DNA from: Cymbomonas tetramitiformis
Taxonomy: Eukaryota > Chlorophyta > Pyramimonadophyceae > Pyramimonadales > Pyramimonadaceae
Length of the DNA: 32,728 bases
Assembly (NCBI GenBank): GCA_001247695.2
Contig: LGRX02028845.1
Location: 1 to 32,728, forward strand
Reading direction: 5' to 3'
Positions 8,748-19,615 of the stretch are shown piece by piece (within the stretch, counting starts at the first letter, position 1; each line of letters starts with the position of its first letter). The translations under genes were made by a program, and so were the position numbers. The notes beneath the pieces are model-generated. The model was not told the DNA's origin. It worked only from the letters and a program-made list of their open reading frames with translations, and did no database searches.

Positions 8748-10857
8748 CCTGGAACGAGTGCTCGTGGAATATAATATATTGCATTGGAATTATTTATGTG
8801 CCTTCAGTCCTGCTGTTAACCTGCGCACTGAGTGATGGAAGCATTACTTATTTAGACATTTCAACAAGAATGTTGCCAGCCATTTTGTGAGAGAGGGCGA
8901 GGGAGGGAGGGAGGGAGGTACAACCTTGTATATGTGTGTACCATCGGTGCCCTTAGGTGCCCGCATGTTTCCTTTTTTTGGCATGGGGTGTCCATGCTGT
9001 GTGGTGTGACTGCATTCATGACATAGCCATGGACCAACGGGTCCCATCCATCGACCGTGAGCCACTGGGGGGCATGCCAGCAGGGTCCGCTCACTCCGTA
9101 ACCCAGAGACCAGCAGTTGTTTGGCGATGATCGGTCACATCGTTTCATCTTTCCATGTTGCTTTGCATTTGGGTTGGGAATATGTATGAGTTTGTGGTAT
9201 CTTGTCACGGCCCCGCCCTGCTCTTGATTTGCTTCTCGCATCCACTGGGATGATGGTGGGCTGGCTTTTGTTGGCCGATCCCATGCCGCTCAGTGTGTAC
9301 CATCGGTGGGTGTGTGGAGGGGAGAGAGAAGGGTCGTTTTCCTTTGGTGAATGATCACAAACATACAGAGAGGAATCCGCATCGGAGAAAGCTGTCGCCG
9401 CATGTACCCTGCTGAGAGGATCAAACTATTTCACAGATTGTTTGTAGTTGGCCAACGTTCACCAACCACCACCACTGGAGGTACTAGCTACGGGCACCCT
9501 GAGTCCCTTGGGGTCCCAGCTGGCCCAGACTCAGTTATACATCCCAGAGTCTGGGTGATGCCTTGCCAGGCCCGCATCAGACGCATGAGGGGAGGGCTCC
9601 CCCATTCCCACAAAGTCGCACCGTGCCCCTCTCATAATGATGCCCCCCGCTACTCCCTTTCCCATATCCCGTCTTCGACGAATAAAGTTGTATTGGCGCA
9701 CACCGGGTGGCTAGCGCGTTGTGGGGATTAGTCCATATAACCCCCACATGGGATGATATCGATGGTCGTGTAGCAAGAAATGTGTAGAAAATCGTTCGGA
9801 ATGGTGCCAGATTGTATTCTCGAGCCGACCCACGCGCAACTCGATTCCCTGCGGACCATCGAAGATACCGCATTGAATAATGCACCGACTGCACGAACTG
9901 GTCATAGTGGCACTGCTGTGTAGCATACGGTGGGGCGCATTAATGGGGAGAAGTGCATGCCTCGCTTTCCACGTACGCGTACGCGACATACAACTTGTGC
10001 ATGCGACTTCCCAGATTTTATATATGTGCGTATCATGTCATTGTGGGGGATGTGAAATGCATTTCGAGGGTGATGCATGTAAAGACCCTAAAAACCCGTT
10101 ACACACCCAAGTCTACGTGCACTCGCAGATCGCCGCCCGCCATGCACCTACAGAGCTTGCCACTTTGGGTACGTGTGCAGGGCAGGAAGTAGCAAGTTAA
10201 ATTCGCAAATTCAGTACCCCCGGCATCCGCCGGGTAATGTTTGTCCCATCTCCCATCGCCCCAAAGCCAAATCCCTGCCGGGGAGTTTTAGGTTGTTGCG
10301 TATATGCAAGCACTTTGATCGCAATCTCTGACTTCTGGGACCTACTTTTACGGATCAGCAAAGCATGGTATTGCATGTGCGCAACGAGCGAAATAAGAGC
10401 ACTCAATCACGCGCAATACTAAGCGGATATCTGCATTAACAATCCACGCGGCGTGGTAAAGATAAATTATGTCAAGAGGACTCAAACGGACTCCCTATGT
10501 ATGTGTCACGCAATTGTGCTACTTGATTGTAATTGTGTATATCAATAGTATATTTCTTCGTGCATTGCTCAGAGCTGGCAGAAACTGCTGGGCAAGAAGA
10601 CGTGCACAATACGATTGCATCGCCTTATATGGCATTTTGCAGGAGGCATTGCTTAAATGGCTAAGTTCAAGACGTGCATGTGCTGCAAACTGTATATACG
10701 AAAACACTACGAGTCTTTGCGGATCACAACCCCGCCCCACCGCGATAGACGTTACCGTGACGTGCATGCAGCGGGGATTTATCCCTGCCACTCTTTAACT
10801 ATTATCAGTCGGAGGTGGAGGTTGGTGCAACCAATCTACTCTGTTGTTTAGGCGATG
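8748..10857. other. Long gene-poor stretch
   Basis: No convincing coding region on either strand. A short GAGG-type purine microsatellite occupies about 8889-8919. The rest shows mixed composition with no repeats recognised by eye. Confidence 0.4.
8889..8919 (+). repeat. Purine microsatellite (GGGA)n
   Basis: A run of GAGAGGGCGAGGGAGGGAGG type with several GGGA units, all purine on the plus strand. Confidence 0.8.
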
Positions 10858-13800
10858 CTATATATGCCAATGAGCACCCACTACGTCAAGTGTCCTCAGC
10901 TTGCAGTCGGCATCTCGAAGCGCCGTTGCGAACAGCTCCACCCCGGTATCTCCCAACGCATTGCCTGCATCTCCCTCCCACATCCCACCCCATACGCCTC
11001 AATCTTTCTTCTCATCTCCCACTTATTATACTTATTATAGCGACATCCCCACTCGCATTCGCCGTCCCCAACCACGCAGGAGCATCCCTCTCACACTCAC
11101 CAACGATCTTAAGTGTCTGTAGCTTGCAGTTGGCATCTCGAAGCGCCGCTGCCAACGCCTCCGCCCCGGCAGCTCCGACACAATTGTCTGCATCTCCCAC
11201 TCACATACCACCCCACCCGCATCAGCCTCTCTCCTCATTCCCAACTTAACATCCGTCTGCATGGAACAAACCCACTGATGACCGCCCTCCAATATCATGC
11301 ACGTGCACCCCTGTTGCACTTACCAGCGATGCCGAGTAATTGTAGCTTACAGTTGGCATCTCGAAGCGCCGCCGCCAGCGACTCCGCCCCGGCATCTCCT
11401 AACTCATTCGCTGCATCTCCCTCCCATATCCCACCATGTACGCTCTTCAGCCCTCTTCAGCCTCTCTCCAAACCCCGTTTACTAACCTCCTAACAGTGAC
11501 GTCCCCACTCGCACCAATCGCCCCCAACCACGCAGGAGCATCCCTCTCACACTCACCACTGACGTCAAGTGTCTGTAGCTTGCAGTTGGCATCTCGAAGC
11601 GCCGCCGCCAGCGCCGCCGCCCCGGCAGCTCCGACACAGTTATCTGCATCTCCCACTCACATGCAACCCCACACGCATCAGCCTCTCTCCTAATTATAAT
11701 CTCAATACCCGTCTGCATGGAGTATACCCACTCATGACCACCATCCAACATCATGGACGTGCCCCCCTCTCACACTCACCTTCAATGTAAAGTACTTGTA
11801 GCTTACAGCTGGGACCCCGGAGCGCTGTTGCCAACGACTCCGCCCCGTCAGCACCCACATCACCCCCTGCATTTCGCACCCACATCCCAACCCACATGCA
11901 CCAAACTCTGTTGCCATCACCCGTTGTGCACCCTTGTGCATGCAGCTCGCACCCAACCTTCCCCATCATGCAGGGAGAGGTGCGACCCTCTCACACTTAC
12001 CTGCGATGTCAAGTGATAGTAGCTTGCAGTTGGGATGTTCAAGCGTCGTCGCAAGCGTTTCCGCGTCCGCGTCTTCCAAATCCCCTAAAATCTCCCCTCC
12101 ACATCCCCCCCATATGCCTCCGTGCCTCTTTCCATCCCCCACTTACTATCATAAGCCTCAGTGCCTCTGTTCATCCCCCACTTGCTATCATAAGCCTCAG
12201 TGCCTCTGTTCATCCCCACTTACTATCATAAGCCTCAGTGCCTCTGTTCATCCCCACTTACTATCATAAGCCTCAGTGCCTCTGTTCATCCCCACTTACT
12301 ATCATAAGCCTCAGTGCCTCTGTTCATCCCCCCACTTACTATCATAAGCCTCAGTGCCTCTGTTCATCCCCCACTTACTATCATAAGCCTCAGTGTCTCT
12401 GTTCATCCCCCACTTACTATCATAAGCCTCAGTGCCTCTTTTCATCCCCCACTTACTATCATTCTTACAGTGACGCACCTATTCCTACCCGCCCTCCCCC
12501 AGCACGCACATGCACCCTCTCACACTCACCACCGATGGCAAGACCCTGTAGCTTGCAATTGGCATCTTGAACCGCCGCCGCCACCACCTGCACCCCGGGA
12601 ACTCCAATTAAATTCCCTGCATAACCCACCCACTCACAACCCACCCCACATGCATCAACCTCCCTTCTCACTCCCCGCGTCATACCCTTCTACATGTGGC
12701 ATGACCGCTCATAATCGCCCTCCCCTATCATGCGCATGCACCTCTCACACTTACTAGCGATGTTAAGTGTCTGTAGCTTGCAGTCGGCATCTCGAAGCGC
12801 CGCCGCCAGCGCCGCCGCCCCGACCTCTCCAATGCAATTCCCTGCATCTCCCACCCACATCACCCCCCAATACACATCAGCATATCTTCTCGTTCCCCAC
12901 TTCGCACCCGTCTGCGCATAACACACCCTCCCCCATCTCTCACATGCACGCATCTGGCACACTTACTGGTAAGGTAAAGTGTGCGAAGCTTGCAAGTGGC
13001 TTTCCGAAGCACTGCCGCGAACGCCTCTGCCCCGGCATCGCCAACCTCGTTCCCTGCATCTCCCACTCACATGCCACCCCACACGCATCAGCCTCTCTTC
13101 CCATTCCTAACTTAATACCCGTCTGCGTGGAACAAACCCACTGATGACCGCCCTCCGACATCATGCACGAGCATCCCTCTCACACTCACCCGCTATGTTA
13201 AGCGTCTGTAGCTTGCAGTTGGCATCTCCAAGTGCCGCCGCCAGCACCTCCGCCCCGGCAGCTCCCACATCCTCATTCCCTGTATCTCGCTCCCACATCC
13301 CACCCCATAAGCTTCAGCCTCTCTCCTCATTCCCCACTAACAACCTATGTGCAGGAAATATATCTTCGCATACCCGCCCTCCCCCAGCACGTGCACCCCA
13401 CACTCACAAGCAATGTTAAGTGTCGTTAGCTTGCAATTGGCATCTCGAAGCGCCCCCGCCAGAGCCTCTGCCGCGGCAGCTCCGAACCTATTGCCTGCAT
13501 CTCCCATCCACATGCCACCCCACATGCATCAGCCTCTCTCTCTCCTCATCCCCCACTTACTAAACGTCTGCATGCAATATATCCACCACGACCGCCCTCC
13601 CCCACGTGCACCCCTCTCACACGCACCAGTGATGTGTAGTGTGTGCAGTTGACAGTTGGGATCGCAAAGCGCTGCTGCCAACACCTCCGCCCCAGCATCT
13701 CTGATGAGATTCCCTACATCACACACCCACATCCCCCCCCACATGCATCACCCAATCGTCCCATCCTCAACTTACTCCCTGTCTGCATGCGACACGCGCA

Positions 13801-15159
13801 CTCGTACCCGTCACGAAATTCCGCGCTTCTCACACTTACCACCGATTTCAGGCATCTGCAGCTTACAGTTGGCGCACCCACCGTTCCCAATCACGCGTGC
13901 CCATCCTCTCACACTCACCACTGATGTCAAGTGTCTGTAGCTTGCAGTTGGCATCTCGAAGCGCTGCTGCCAGCACCTCCGCCCCAGCAGTTCCTACATC
14001 ACGTGCTGCATTTCCCCCACATCCCACCCCATATGTATCATCACTCTCATCTCTCATTGCTCAACCCTCGGCATGCAACATACCAGCTCATACCCTCACC
14101 CATCTTGTACAATAATGTGCAGCCCTCTCACAGGTACTATAGAGGTTATATATCTGCAGTTCACGATTGGCATCTCGCAGCGCCACCGCGCTGCCATCTC
14201 CTACATGATTGTTGTGTCCCTAGCTTAGTGCGGCTGTGAAAATATCTGATTCAAATCTTGAAACCATTGTCACCGATAACCCAACCTACATCTCCCAAAC
14301 CTAAACCCCTAAGATCGACAAATCATTTAAAAGAAAGACATTGCATGGCATTGTGAGTGCGGGGCAAACCTAGCACATCGAAGGAGACACTCTCGGCTAC
14401 GGAGCTAAGTCGCCGCACAAGGCCCGTTACCGTGTGTGCATTTACACACACCAGCGGCCCGCCTTCCATGCGAAGCTCCCTGAGGCGACCCAGCCCGACT
14501 AGAATAGCTTCGACCTGGCTCCACCCCTCGCGCAACTGTTGGCACCCGGAGATATCAACGGCTTTGAAAGCCGCGCCTCGAGTAATTGCCCTTTGGACCT
14601 GCAAGATTCCCCCCAAACGCTCACTCAGGCCGTGCCTCTTCCGACACTTGCTCATCCCAATTCCAGTCCTGGAGTTTCCCGATTTGAAGACAGCATCCTT
14701 GTGATGGAAACGATTTTTTCATGGACTCAGGGGCCCAGGAGAAAAACAACACAACATAGCAATTATACACAAGCAGGCGGCTACTGGCTTGATTCTACTC
14801 CACGCTTTGCATCAAGTTGTAGCGTGACAATATCCCAAGCCAACAGAAAGACAGACTGACACCAACGGCTGGGCACGAGGCAAAAGAATTAGATAGAGAC
14901 GCACCAAGGTCCGCAGCACGAGCACGTCAACTTTCAAACAATCCAATAATCGAAGGTGTTCCGTGACGACGTTTTGTTCCACGAGCTGCTTGCCGCGCTT
15001 GCTCACGCTTCCCAGCACTGCTTGGTGGTCGGCTCGTAAGTTGTCGAGGATAAGTCCCGCCACATCAGGCATGCTCAGCAAGTCCCATAGGGTGACCGAG
15101 ACTGAAAGATGTCCTCGTGGCGGAGGTGAGCTCATCAGGAACGTGCCGCCGGTCAACAT
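10858..15159 (-). CDS. Multi-exon leucine-rich-repeat protein with tandem one-LRR exons
   Basis: Exon 1 (14905-15159; first in-frame ATG at 15159) contains a weakly F-box-like stretch (MPDVAGLILDNLRADHQAVL, VSKRGKQLVE). Exon 2 (upper end 14697; donor at 14446 or 14431, both phase 0) has an LRR-like VDISGCQQLREG. LRR exons follow at 14138-14219, 13919-14005, 13627-13713, 13408-13494, 13190-13279, 12967-13053, 12755-12841, 12530-12616, 12001-12084, 11780-11866, 11557-11643, 11324-11410 and 11101-11187, then a last exon at 10858-10964 ending in a TAG stop. Each LRR exon encodes the consensus NxVGDAGAEALAAALRDANC followed by KLQTLDIS, the ribonuclease-inhibitor type. Donors are GTGAGTGTGAG or GTAAGTG; acceptors are mostly GATGCAG. 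Within the array all introns are phase 1 and the whole frame closes. The protein is probably a binding scaffold. The F-box call is tentative; if right, the protein would be a ubiquitin-ligase adaptor. Confidence 0.75.
12124..12460 (-). repeat. Intronic minisatellite, 38-bp unit, about 8 copies
   Basis: Eight occurrences of CATAAGCCTCAGTG, each with CCTCTGTTCATCCCC and ACTTACTAT, spaced 37-40 bp. Partial units flank both ends. It lies inside one intron of the LRR gene and explains that intron's extra length. Confidence 0.95.
13840..13873 (-). pseudogene. Truncated LRR exon remnant
   Basis: A donor (CTTAC at 13835-13839 on the plus strand) is followed by the end of an LRR exon encoding ANCKLQMPEIG. 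The first two thirds of the exon and its acceptor are missing, and the sequence jumps to another donor-side flank. A deletion between neighbouring units is the simplest cause. The remnant is probably skipped in splicing. Confidence 0.7.
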
Positions 15160-16430
15160 AATTTGTAATGTGCCTGTGATTGAGATGCATCGACACACCT
15201 AGGTATTCTTAAGTCGAAGCCGTCGAAGCCACGCACTCGGCAACGCGCTGCATTGCGTTCTGCCCTTATATGCACCGACAAATCACGTTCTCGTCTCACG
15301 AACCAGGCCAGATGAGAAAGGTAAGTGTGGCTGCAATTCTGTACCGTTATTCAATTATCCTGGAAATATCCAAGGTAGAGCAGGAGACAGACTCACACAT
15401 GGAAAGCCACATGAATACATTGCCGTGAAGTGCCCCAAAGTGAATATAAATTAATGTGACCATACAAAGTGCAGGGCATGCACCCTGTTATGGTAGGGGC
15501 ACTCAATCAAATGTGGTGTGGGCGCGGGGAAAGTTGCAACTCGTCGTGCTCCTGCTAAAGGTCGGCGCAACCGATACAAAGCGCTGCTCAGGAGGGTAGA
15601 TCGAGGCAGCTACAAACACACATTGATACAAATAAGCGCTATCGCGACCCTCGACTCCCCAACTTGTACCTGAAATATTCCCTACGAACCCATCGAGTCC
15701 CCAATAGGTTGCGCATCCACACACACAGCGAGTGGACGTATGTCAACCGAAGCTAACCACCACCATCCTAGTGGATGAGAAGCCTGCAGAAACTGGGCGG
15801 GGCCGGGCGAAGATATCATGTACACATCCCAGTCAAACAGAGAGAGTGTGTGGCTACCGAGAGTGTGTGAAATCGTCCCAGGAGAAAGCGTGCACAGCAA
15901 GCACTGCTCGCGCGGAACTGGAAGGGAGGCGAACACACGCACCTCACGCGCCGTTCGGTATATGTGTGTGCTTATCCTTGGACCGACTCCTTTGGCACAC
16001 CGTAGCCGCGGAAGACCGGCTGCACTATGTTCGGTATGTGTGTGATTATGTTTGATATGTGTGTGATAAAGCTGATATATGAGATTCTCCACTTTCACTC
16101 GGCGCGATATGTGGGCTGATCTGATACATTTGTTGTCGGAGCAGTAGTTGATGGAAGAATGTATGTTGTGCACTTCGCCTATTCATCTCATTTAAGGGTA
16201 GGGTACAGTCAGTTTTGGTCTGATTCACCCTATTTAATGTAATAATTCGCCATTAAATGAGTATTTCGACCTAAGGGACGTCACATAGTGCAAAATGACC
16301 GTGAACAAGCCTAGTTTCGGCAGAAATTCACGGTACAGTAGAGGGCATTTGAGTTCATATATCACCCCAATGCTGCTCACCGTTGATTCAAACATCATGA
16401 ATCTGCTGTAAATTTCGATATTAGAGCTCT
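15160..16430. other. Intergenic between the LRR gene and the DIRS-like element
   Basis: The promoter of the minus-strand LRR gene should lie in the first few hundred bases above 15160, but no clear TATA box was found. TATGTGTGTG words recur near 15958, 16034 and 16056. No gene recognised. Confidence 0.35.
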
Positions 16431-16579
16431 ACAGTGATACTGTTGATCCTGCGGATTCCCCCTTTCCCCGTAAATCGGATGACCGCCCAGTCACCTTGTC
16501 CGATCCGCTCCCGTTGGGTAGGAATGGCGAGAAAAAGAGCGGAAAGTAAGGCGAAGCAACAAGGCAGCACTCCAGCGTC
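16431..16579 (-). repeat. Direct repeat copy 1 of the DIRS-like element
   Basis: 149 bp beginning ACAGTGATACTGTTGATCC and ending ACTCCAGCGTC. It is nearly identical to 16869-17009, with an extra CTTTCCCC-type insertion near 16460. Confidence 0.9.
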
Positions 16580-16868
16580 AGATCGGAGCCTGAGTTGGAG
16601 AACCCATTTTTAAGGGTGGGCGGGCAGGGAAGAAAAATTGCGTTAGGAAACGAAGAAGAAAGACGCAGCAATCGTCAGCAGGTAGGAAAAGTGAAGTATT
16701 TTCACCAATTTCCGACTTAAGAGCGACACTCTGCGACACTTGGACTTCGAAGCTGGAGGTGAACCGCCACTTCGCGATTCATCATTTCCGCGATCCAGGG
16801 AGTGAGATCAGACGATCCGTCTCCTGAATGACGGTCATCACTGATGACGGAAGGAAAGTCGGCGATCA

Positions 16869-17009
16869 ACAGTGATACTGTTGATCCTGCGGATTCCCCG
16901 TAAATCGGATGACCGCCCAGTCACCTTGTCCGATCCGCTCCCGTTGGGTAGGAATGGCGAGAAAAAGAGCGGAAAGTAAGGCGAAGCAACAAGGCACCAC
17001 TCCAGCGTC
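16869..17009 (-). repeat. Direct repeat copy 2 of the DIRS-like element
   Basis: 141 bp, nearly identical to 16431-16579. A perfect 7-bp palindrome CAACAGT-GAT-ACTGTTG sits at its edge (16867-16883). Such repeats are used in circular-junction replication of DIRS-group elements. Confidence 0.9.
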
Positions 17010-17101
17010 GCCTCTCCGCCAACACTCACAACCCCCGCCTCTTGACGCCTTTTCACCCCAACTCTCAAACTCGAGCCAACAGAAATTAATAATCAAATTA
17101 C

Positions 17102-18238
17102 TCATACAAATACCCGCACGAATGATTGTGCCGCATTCAGCTCCATGTATTCTTTCGTCGAGACTTTCTCTATCTGCCTTGAGGACATTCCCAAGACTTG
17201 CCACACTTTCATATAATGTCTAGCAATCCTCTCTGTTTTCCAATACGCCTGTCCCATAACCTGCTGCAGGTCGGCTCCTTCAAGGAAAAGTTCAATTGCT
17301 CCCGTTGTCCGAATGCTGAAGAATGTTTCCCCATTGAACAGCCCCGCTTTTTGCAACCAGCATTTGAGGTCTGAATTCATCTGCTTCCTGGAAATTGGAC
17401 TATTTTCCACTTTGCCAGACCTGACTGGTCTGAACAAGAATCCTTGTGCAAGGTTCAGACCCAAAATTTTCATCACTTGGAGGTAGTCCTCCAACGCTGA
17501 GATGGGGCATTTAGATTTATCAGGGAGTCTTTTGATTCCGAAAACGTGTTCATCGCCCGAACGGAGTGTCTTCCCCCACTGGTAGTTGAAGAGAAAACCG
17601 GAGTTATCGGGAAATCTTATGATCCCTTCCACCCTTGTGGCGCCCAGCTCCGCCGGTCTCTTCAGAGCGTATAAGTCCATCAGGATCATTGCCTTACATC
17701 TAAGAGTGATGAACAAAAGTATCCAATCTTGTGTCGAGGCAAAACCAGCTGCCTCTGCGTTCATGTGAATCACTAGCTTGTCGATCGTACAACTGAAAAG
17801 TGGTGTTGCCTGATTTGGGGTGATTCTTGCTTGCAACTGTTCGTTCCTGGTCATCGTTTCATAGACCTTAACCACTCTACCTGTGCACGGGTTGTCCGAC
17901 CCACCCCTTCCGAAATCCTGGAAGGCACTAGAGAGTCTGCCGATAAGGGAATTCACCGAACTTGCGGCTTGCCTGACTGGGCAACTACATCTTCCCAGTT
18001 GAGGGCACGTGGCCGAATGTACGTTAGTCTTACCGAACTGTTCCAAGTAAATAAGATACCATAAGATGTGTTGTGCTGTACACGAATCCAATGATTCTGG
18101 TGGGGTCATGCAAGCCAGGAATTCCCCGAGGGCCCGCAAATTTCGGAGTTTGGCCGATTGGTACACATCCCTGGCCCTTGCTTCCTGAAGCTCCTTCGTT
18201 CTTAGATGTATGGCGGCCCAGTCAGGGGCTTTTCTCAA
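17102..18238 (-). CDS. DIRS-type tyrosine recombinase
   Basis: An open frame of about 378 codons. The core helix region reads LRCKAMILMDLYALKRPAEL and holds the first catalytic Arg area. The C-terminal box reads SIRTTGAIELFLEGA (Arg of the HxxR box; His is replaced by Ser), then QAYWKTERIARHYMK, with the Trp at the H/W position and the Tyr nucleophile. An N-terminal SAM-like segment includes CTAQHILWYLIYLEQFGKT. The frame has no ATG at its upper end, so the true start may be upstream or via an intron in 18239-18390. The enzyme integrates circular cDNA. Nearly all catalytic positions are present, so this part may be intact. Confidence 0.8.
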   Translation of the reverse strand: MRKAPDWAAIHLRTKELQEARARDVYQSAKLRNLRALGEFLACMTPPESLDSCTAQHILWYLIYLEQFGKTNVHSATCPQLGRCSCPVRQAASSVNSLIGRLSSAFQDFGRGGSDNPCTGRVVKVYETMTRNEQLQARITPNQATPLFSCTIDKLVIHMNAEAAGFASTQDWILLFITLRCKAMILMDLYALKRPAELGATRVEGIIRFPDNSGFLFNYQWGKTLRSGDEHVFGIKRLPDKSKCPISALEDYLQVMKILGLNLAQGFLFRPVRSGKVENSPISRKQMNSDLKCWLQKAGLFNGETFFSIRTTGAIELFLEGADLQQVMGQAYWKTERIARHYMKVWQVLGMSSRQIEKVSTKEYMELNAAQSFVRVFV

Positions 18239-18390
18239 CAGGCTCTTGCCACCACCCTGTCAACCTCAAAATTTTCCCCTTCCCCGAAAGTTACAGGCGT
18301 TCAACAATTTATTTTCCAAGGTAAACGGATTACTATGGGAGGCTATTAATATATCACATGAATTTTGTGTTTTTGGAATACGAAGTGTTT
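18239..18390 (-). other. Spacer between the DIRS-like ORFs
   Basis: About 150 bp, AT-rich, with stops in the frames of both ORFs. It could be an intron or the normal spacer. Confidence 0.4.
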
Positions 18391-19612
18391 TTAAGAAAAA
18401 TCGAATCTAAAAATCCAGACTGCCCACGGGAGTGGGCCTGCTTCTGACCATCTTCCATTTCTAAGTTGTTGGAAACAGACCTCTCCTGCTTCAGCGATTC
18501 TGAACTTTTGTTTGCACAGTTTATTGTACGCAGTCCACCAGAACCCATCTGGAGAGAAACCATCCCACTGTGGAGCAACCACAGAGGCTGACGCTTTCTG
18601 TTCTCTAAGATACATCAGGAACGGTCCCATTAATGCAAAAGGCGGATTAGCATAACAGTTCAGTCCAGCTAGTGGATAGGCAAAGACATTGGTGCCACAA
18701 GCTTCTTTCTCTGGCAGCCTTGAGCAAAATCGCATTTTGGGACATCCCCGAACATTAGCCGTTGTTGCGAAGCAGTCGATGTTGTGCCGTCCAAACATCA
18801 TGTTCAACAGAGGAGAGAACCGTGGCATTAATGAATAATGAGACTCTTCATCCGGGACTACAATAGTTCCATCAGGTCCCCTTGAAAAGGAAACCACCTT
18901 CAGCTCCAAGTTGTTATCCGCGACAAATCTATAGAGCTTTTCTGCCAAGTCCTTGCATGCTTTCGCGCCCAGGTTAGACGAGAGGACTCTCGATGAATCC
19001 CAGATATTTTTATCCAAGATTATGTCCCAGCGTTGCGGGACCCGTTCTACTGGGATTTCGAACAAGGCTTCAGAAATCAAAATTGACTGATCCACCGACG
19101 AGCAGGTTCTCAAATCTCGATAACACGAAATTTCATCTTGGAATTCCCCTGCTCCGATTGATGCCGTGACTTTTGTACCATCGACGTTTGTATCCACGAG
19201 TATCGAGCAGTGGGCCTGCTTCCTAAATGCGGACACCTTAATCAGCGACGGCTGGAAGAGTTGACTCAAGTAGAGTTTGAAATGCCTCATCTGCTTACTG
19301 TTCAGGAAAAAACTTTTTCTGCAGAATTCGTGCCTCTTTGCCAGGAAGGCATACAGCTTCCTGCATGCAATAAGGATGCCCGGCGGGGCTGCGATTGACA
19401 TTGAAACCAACTTTCCTGCCACTCTTTCCAGGTCCCTGGCCGAAATACTTGACGAAGCTCGCAGGTCCGTTGCCAGGCTCAAGAACTTATCCCATTTTTT
19501 CTGCGGGATGAAGAATTCCTGCTTCGCAAGGTCAATACCAATGCCTAGCCAGGTGATGGTCAAGGACGGAATCAACTCCGTCTTCTCCAGATGAATAAAA
19601 TATCCTGCCGCC
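18391..19612 (-). pseudogene. DIRS-type reverse transcriptase (thumb) / RNase H / methyltransferase-like ORF, 5'-truncated
   Basis: Sense translation begins in the reverse transcriptase just past the missing palm (FIHLEKTELIPSLTITWLGI) and continues through the thumb (ERVAGKLVSMSIAAPPGILI). The RNase H part has SILVDTNVDGTKVTASIG, SEALFEIP and DIILDKNIW carrying candidate acidic residues. The C-terminal part, DCFATTANVRGCPKMRF then NCYANPPFALMGPFLMY and WDGFSPDGFWWTAY, is the Dam-like domain found in DIRS elements. The frame stays open further up to 19797, but that extension is the antisense of the Gag-like ORF and is not homologous. Without YxDD it cannot encode a working polymerase. Confidence 0.75.
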
Positions 19613-19615
19613 GTC

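Larger units (their letters stand above)
10858..14219 (-). repeat. Tandem exon-intron array, about 220-bp unit
   Basis: Exon lower ends are at 11101, 11324, 11557, 11780, 12001, 12530, 12755, 12967, 13190, 13408, 13627, 13919 and 14138. Spacing is 212-233 bp except at the 38-bp minisatellite (529 bp) and at the truncated exon (292 bp). Introns as well as exons are alike: plus-strand CTCACACTCAC at donors, CTGCATCTCCC at acceptors, and CATGCATCAGCCTCTC-like words inside. The unit duplicated as exon plus intron. Confidence 0.9.
16431..19612 (-). mobile_element. DIRS-like tyrosine-recombinase retrotransposon, 5'-truncated
   Basis: In sense (minus) order it contains a reverse transcriptase remnant, RNase H, an NPPF methyltransferase-like domain, a tyrosine recombinase, and then a pair of direct repeats. 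That order and the use of a tyrosine recombinase instead of a DDE integrase define DIRS-group elements; direct repeats suggest the PAT/Ngaro-like type rather than inverted-repeat DIRS1. The fingers and palm of the reverse transcriptase, with the catalytic YxDD, and any Gag are missing. Homology ends near 19612, where an oppositely oriented Gag-like ORF begins. Confidence 0.8.

Noticed and set aside
9351..9731. 127-codon open frame in the gene-poor region
   Set aside because: No domain, no supporting splice or poly(A) context, and composition like the surroundings.
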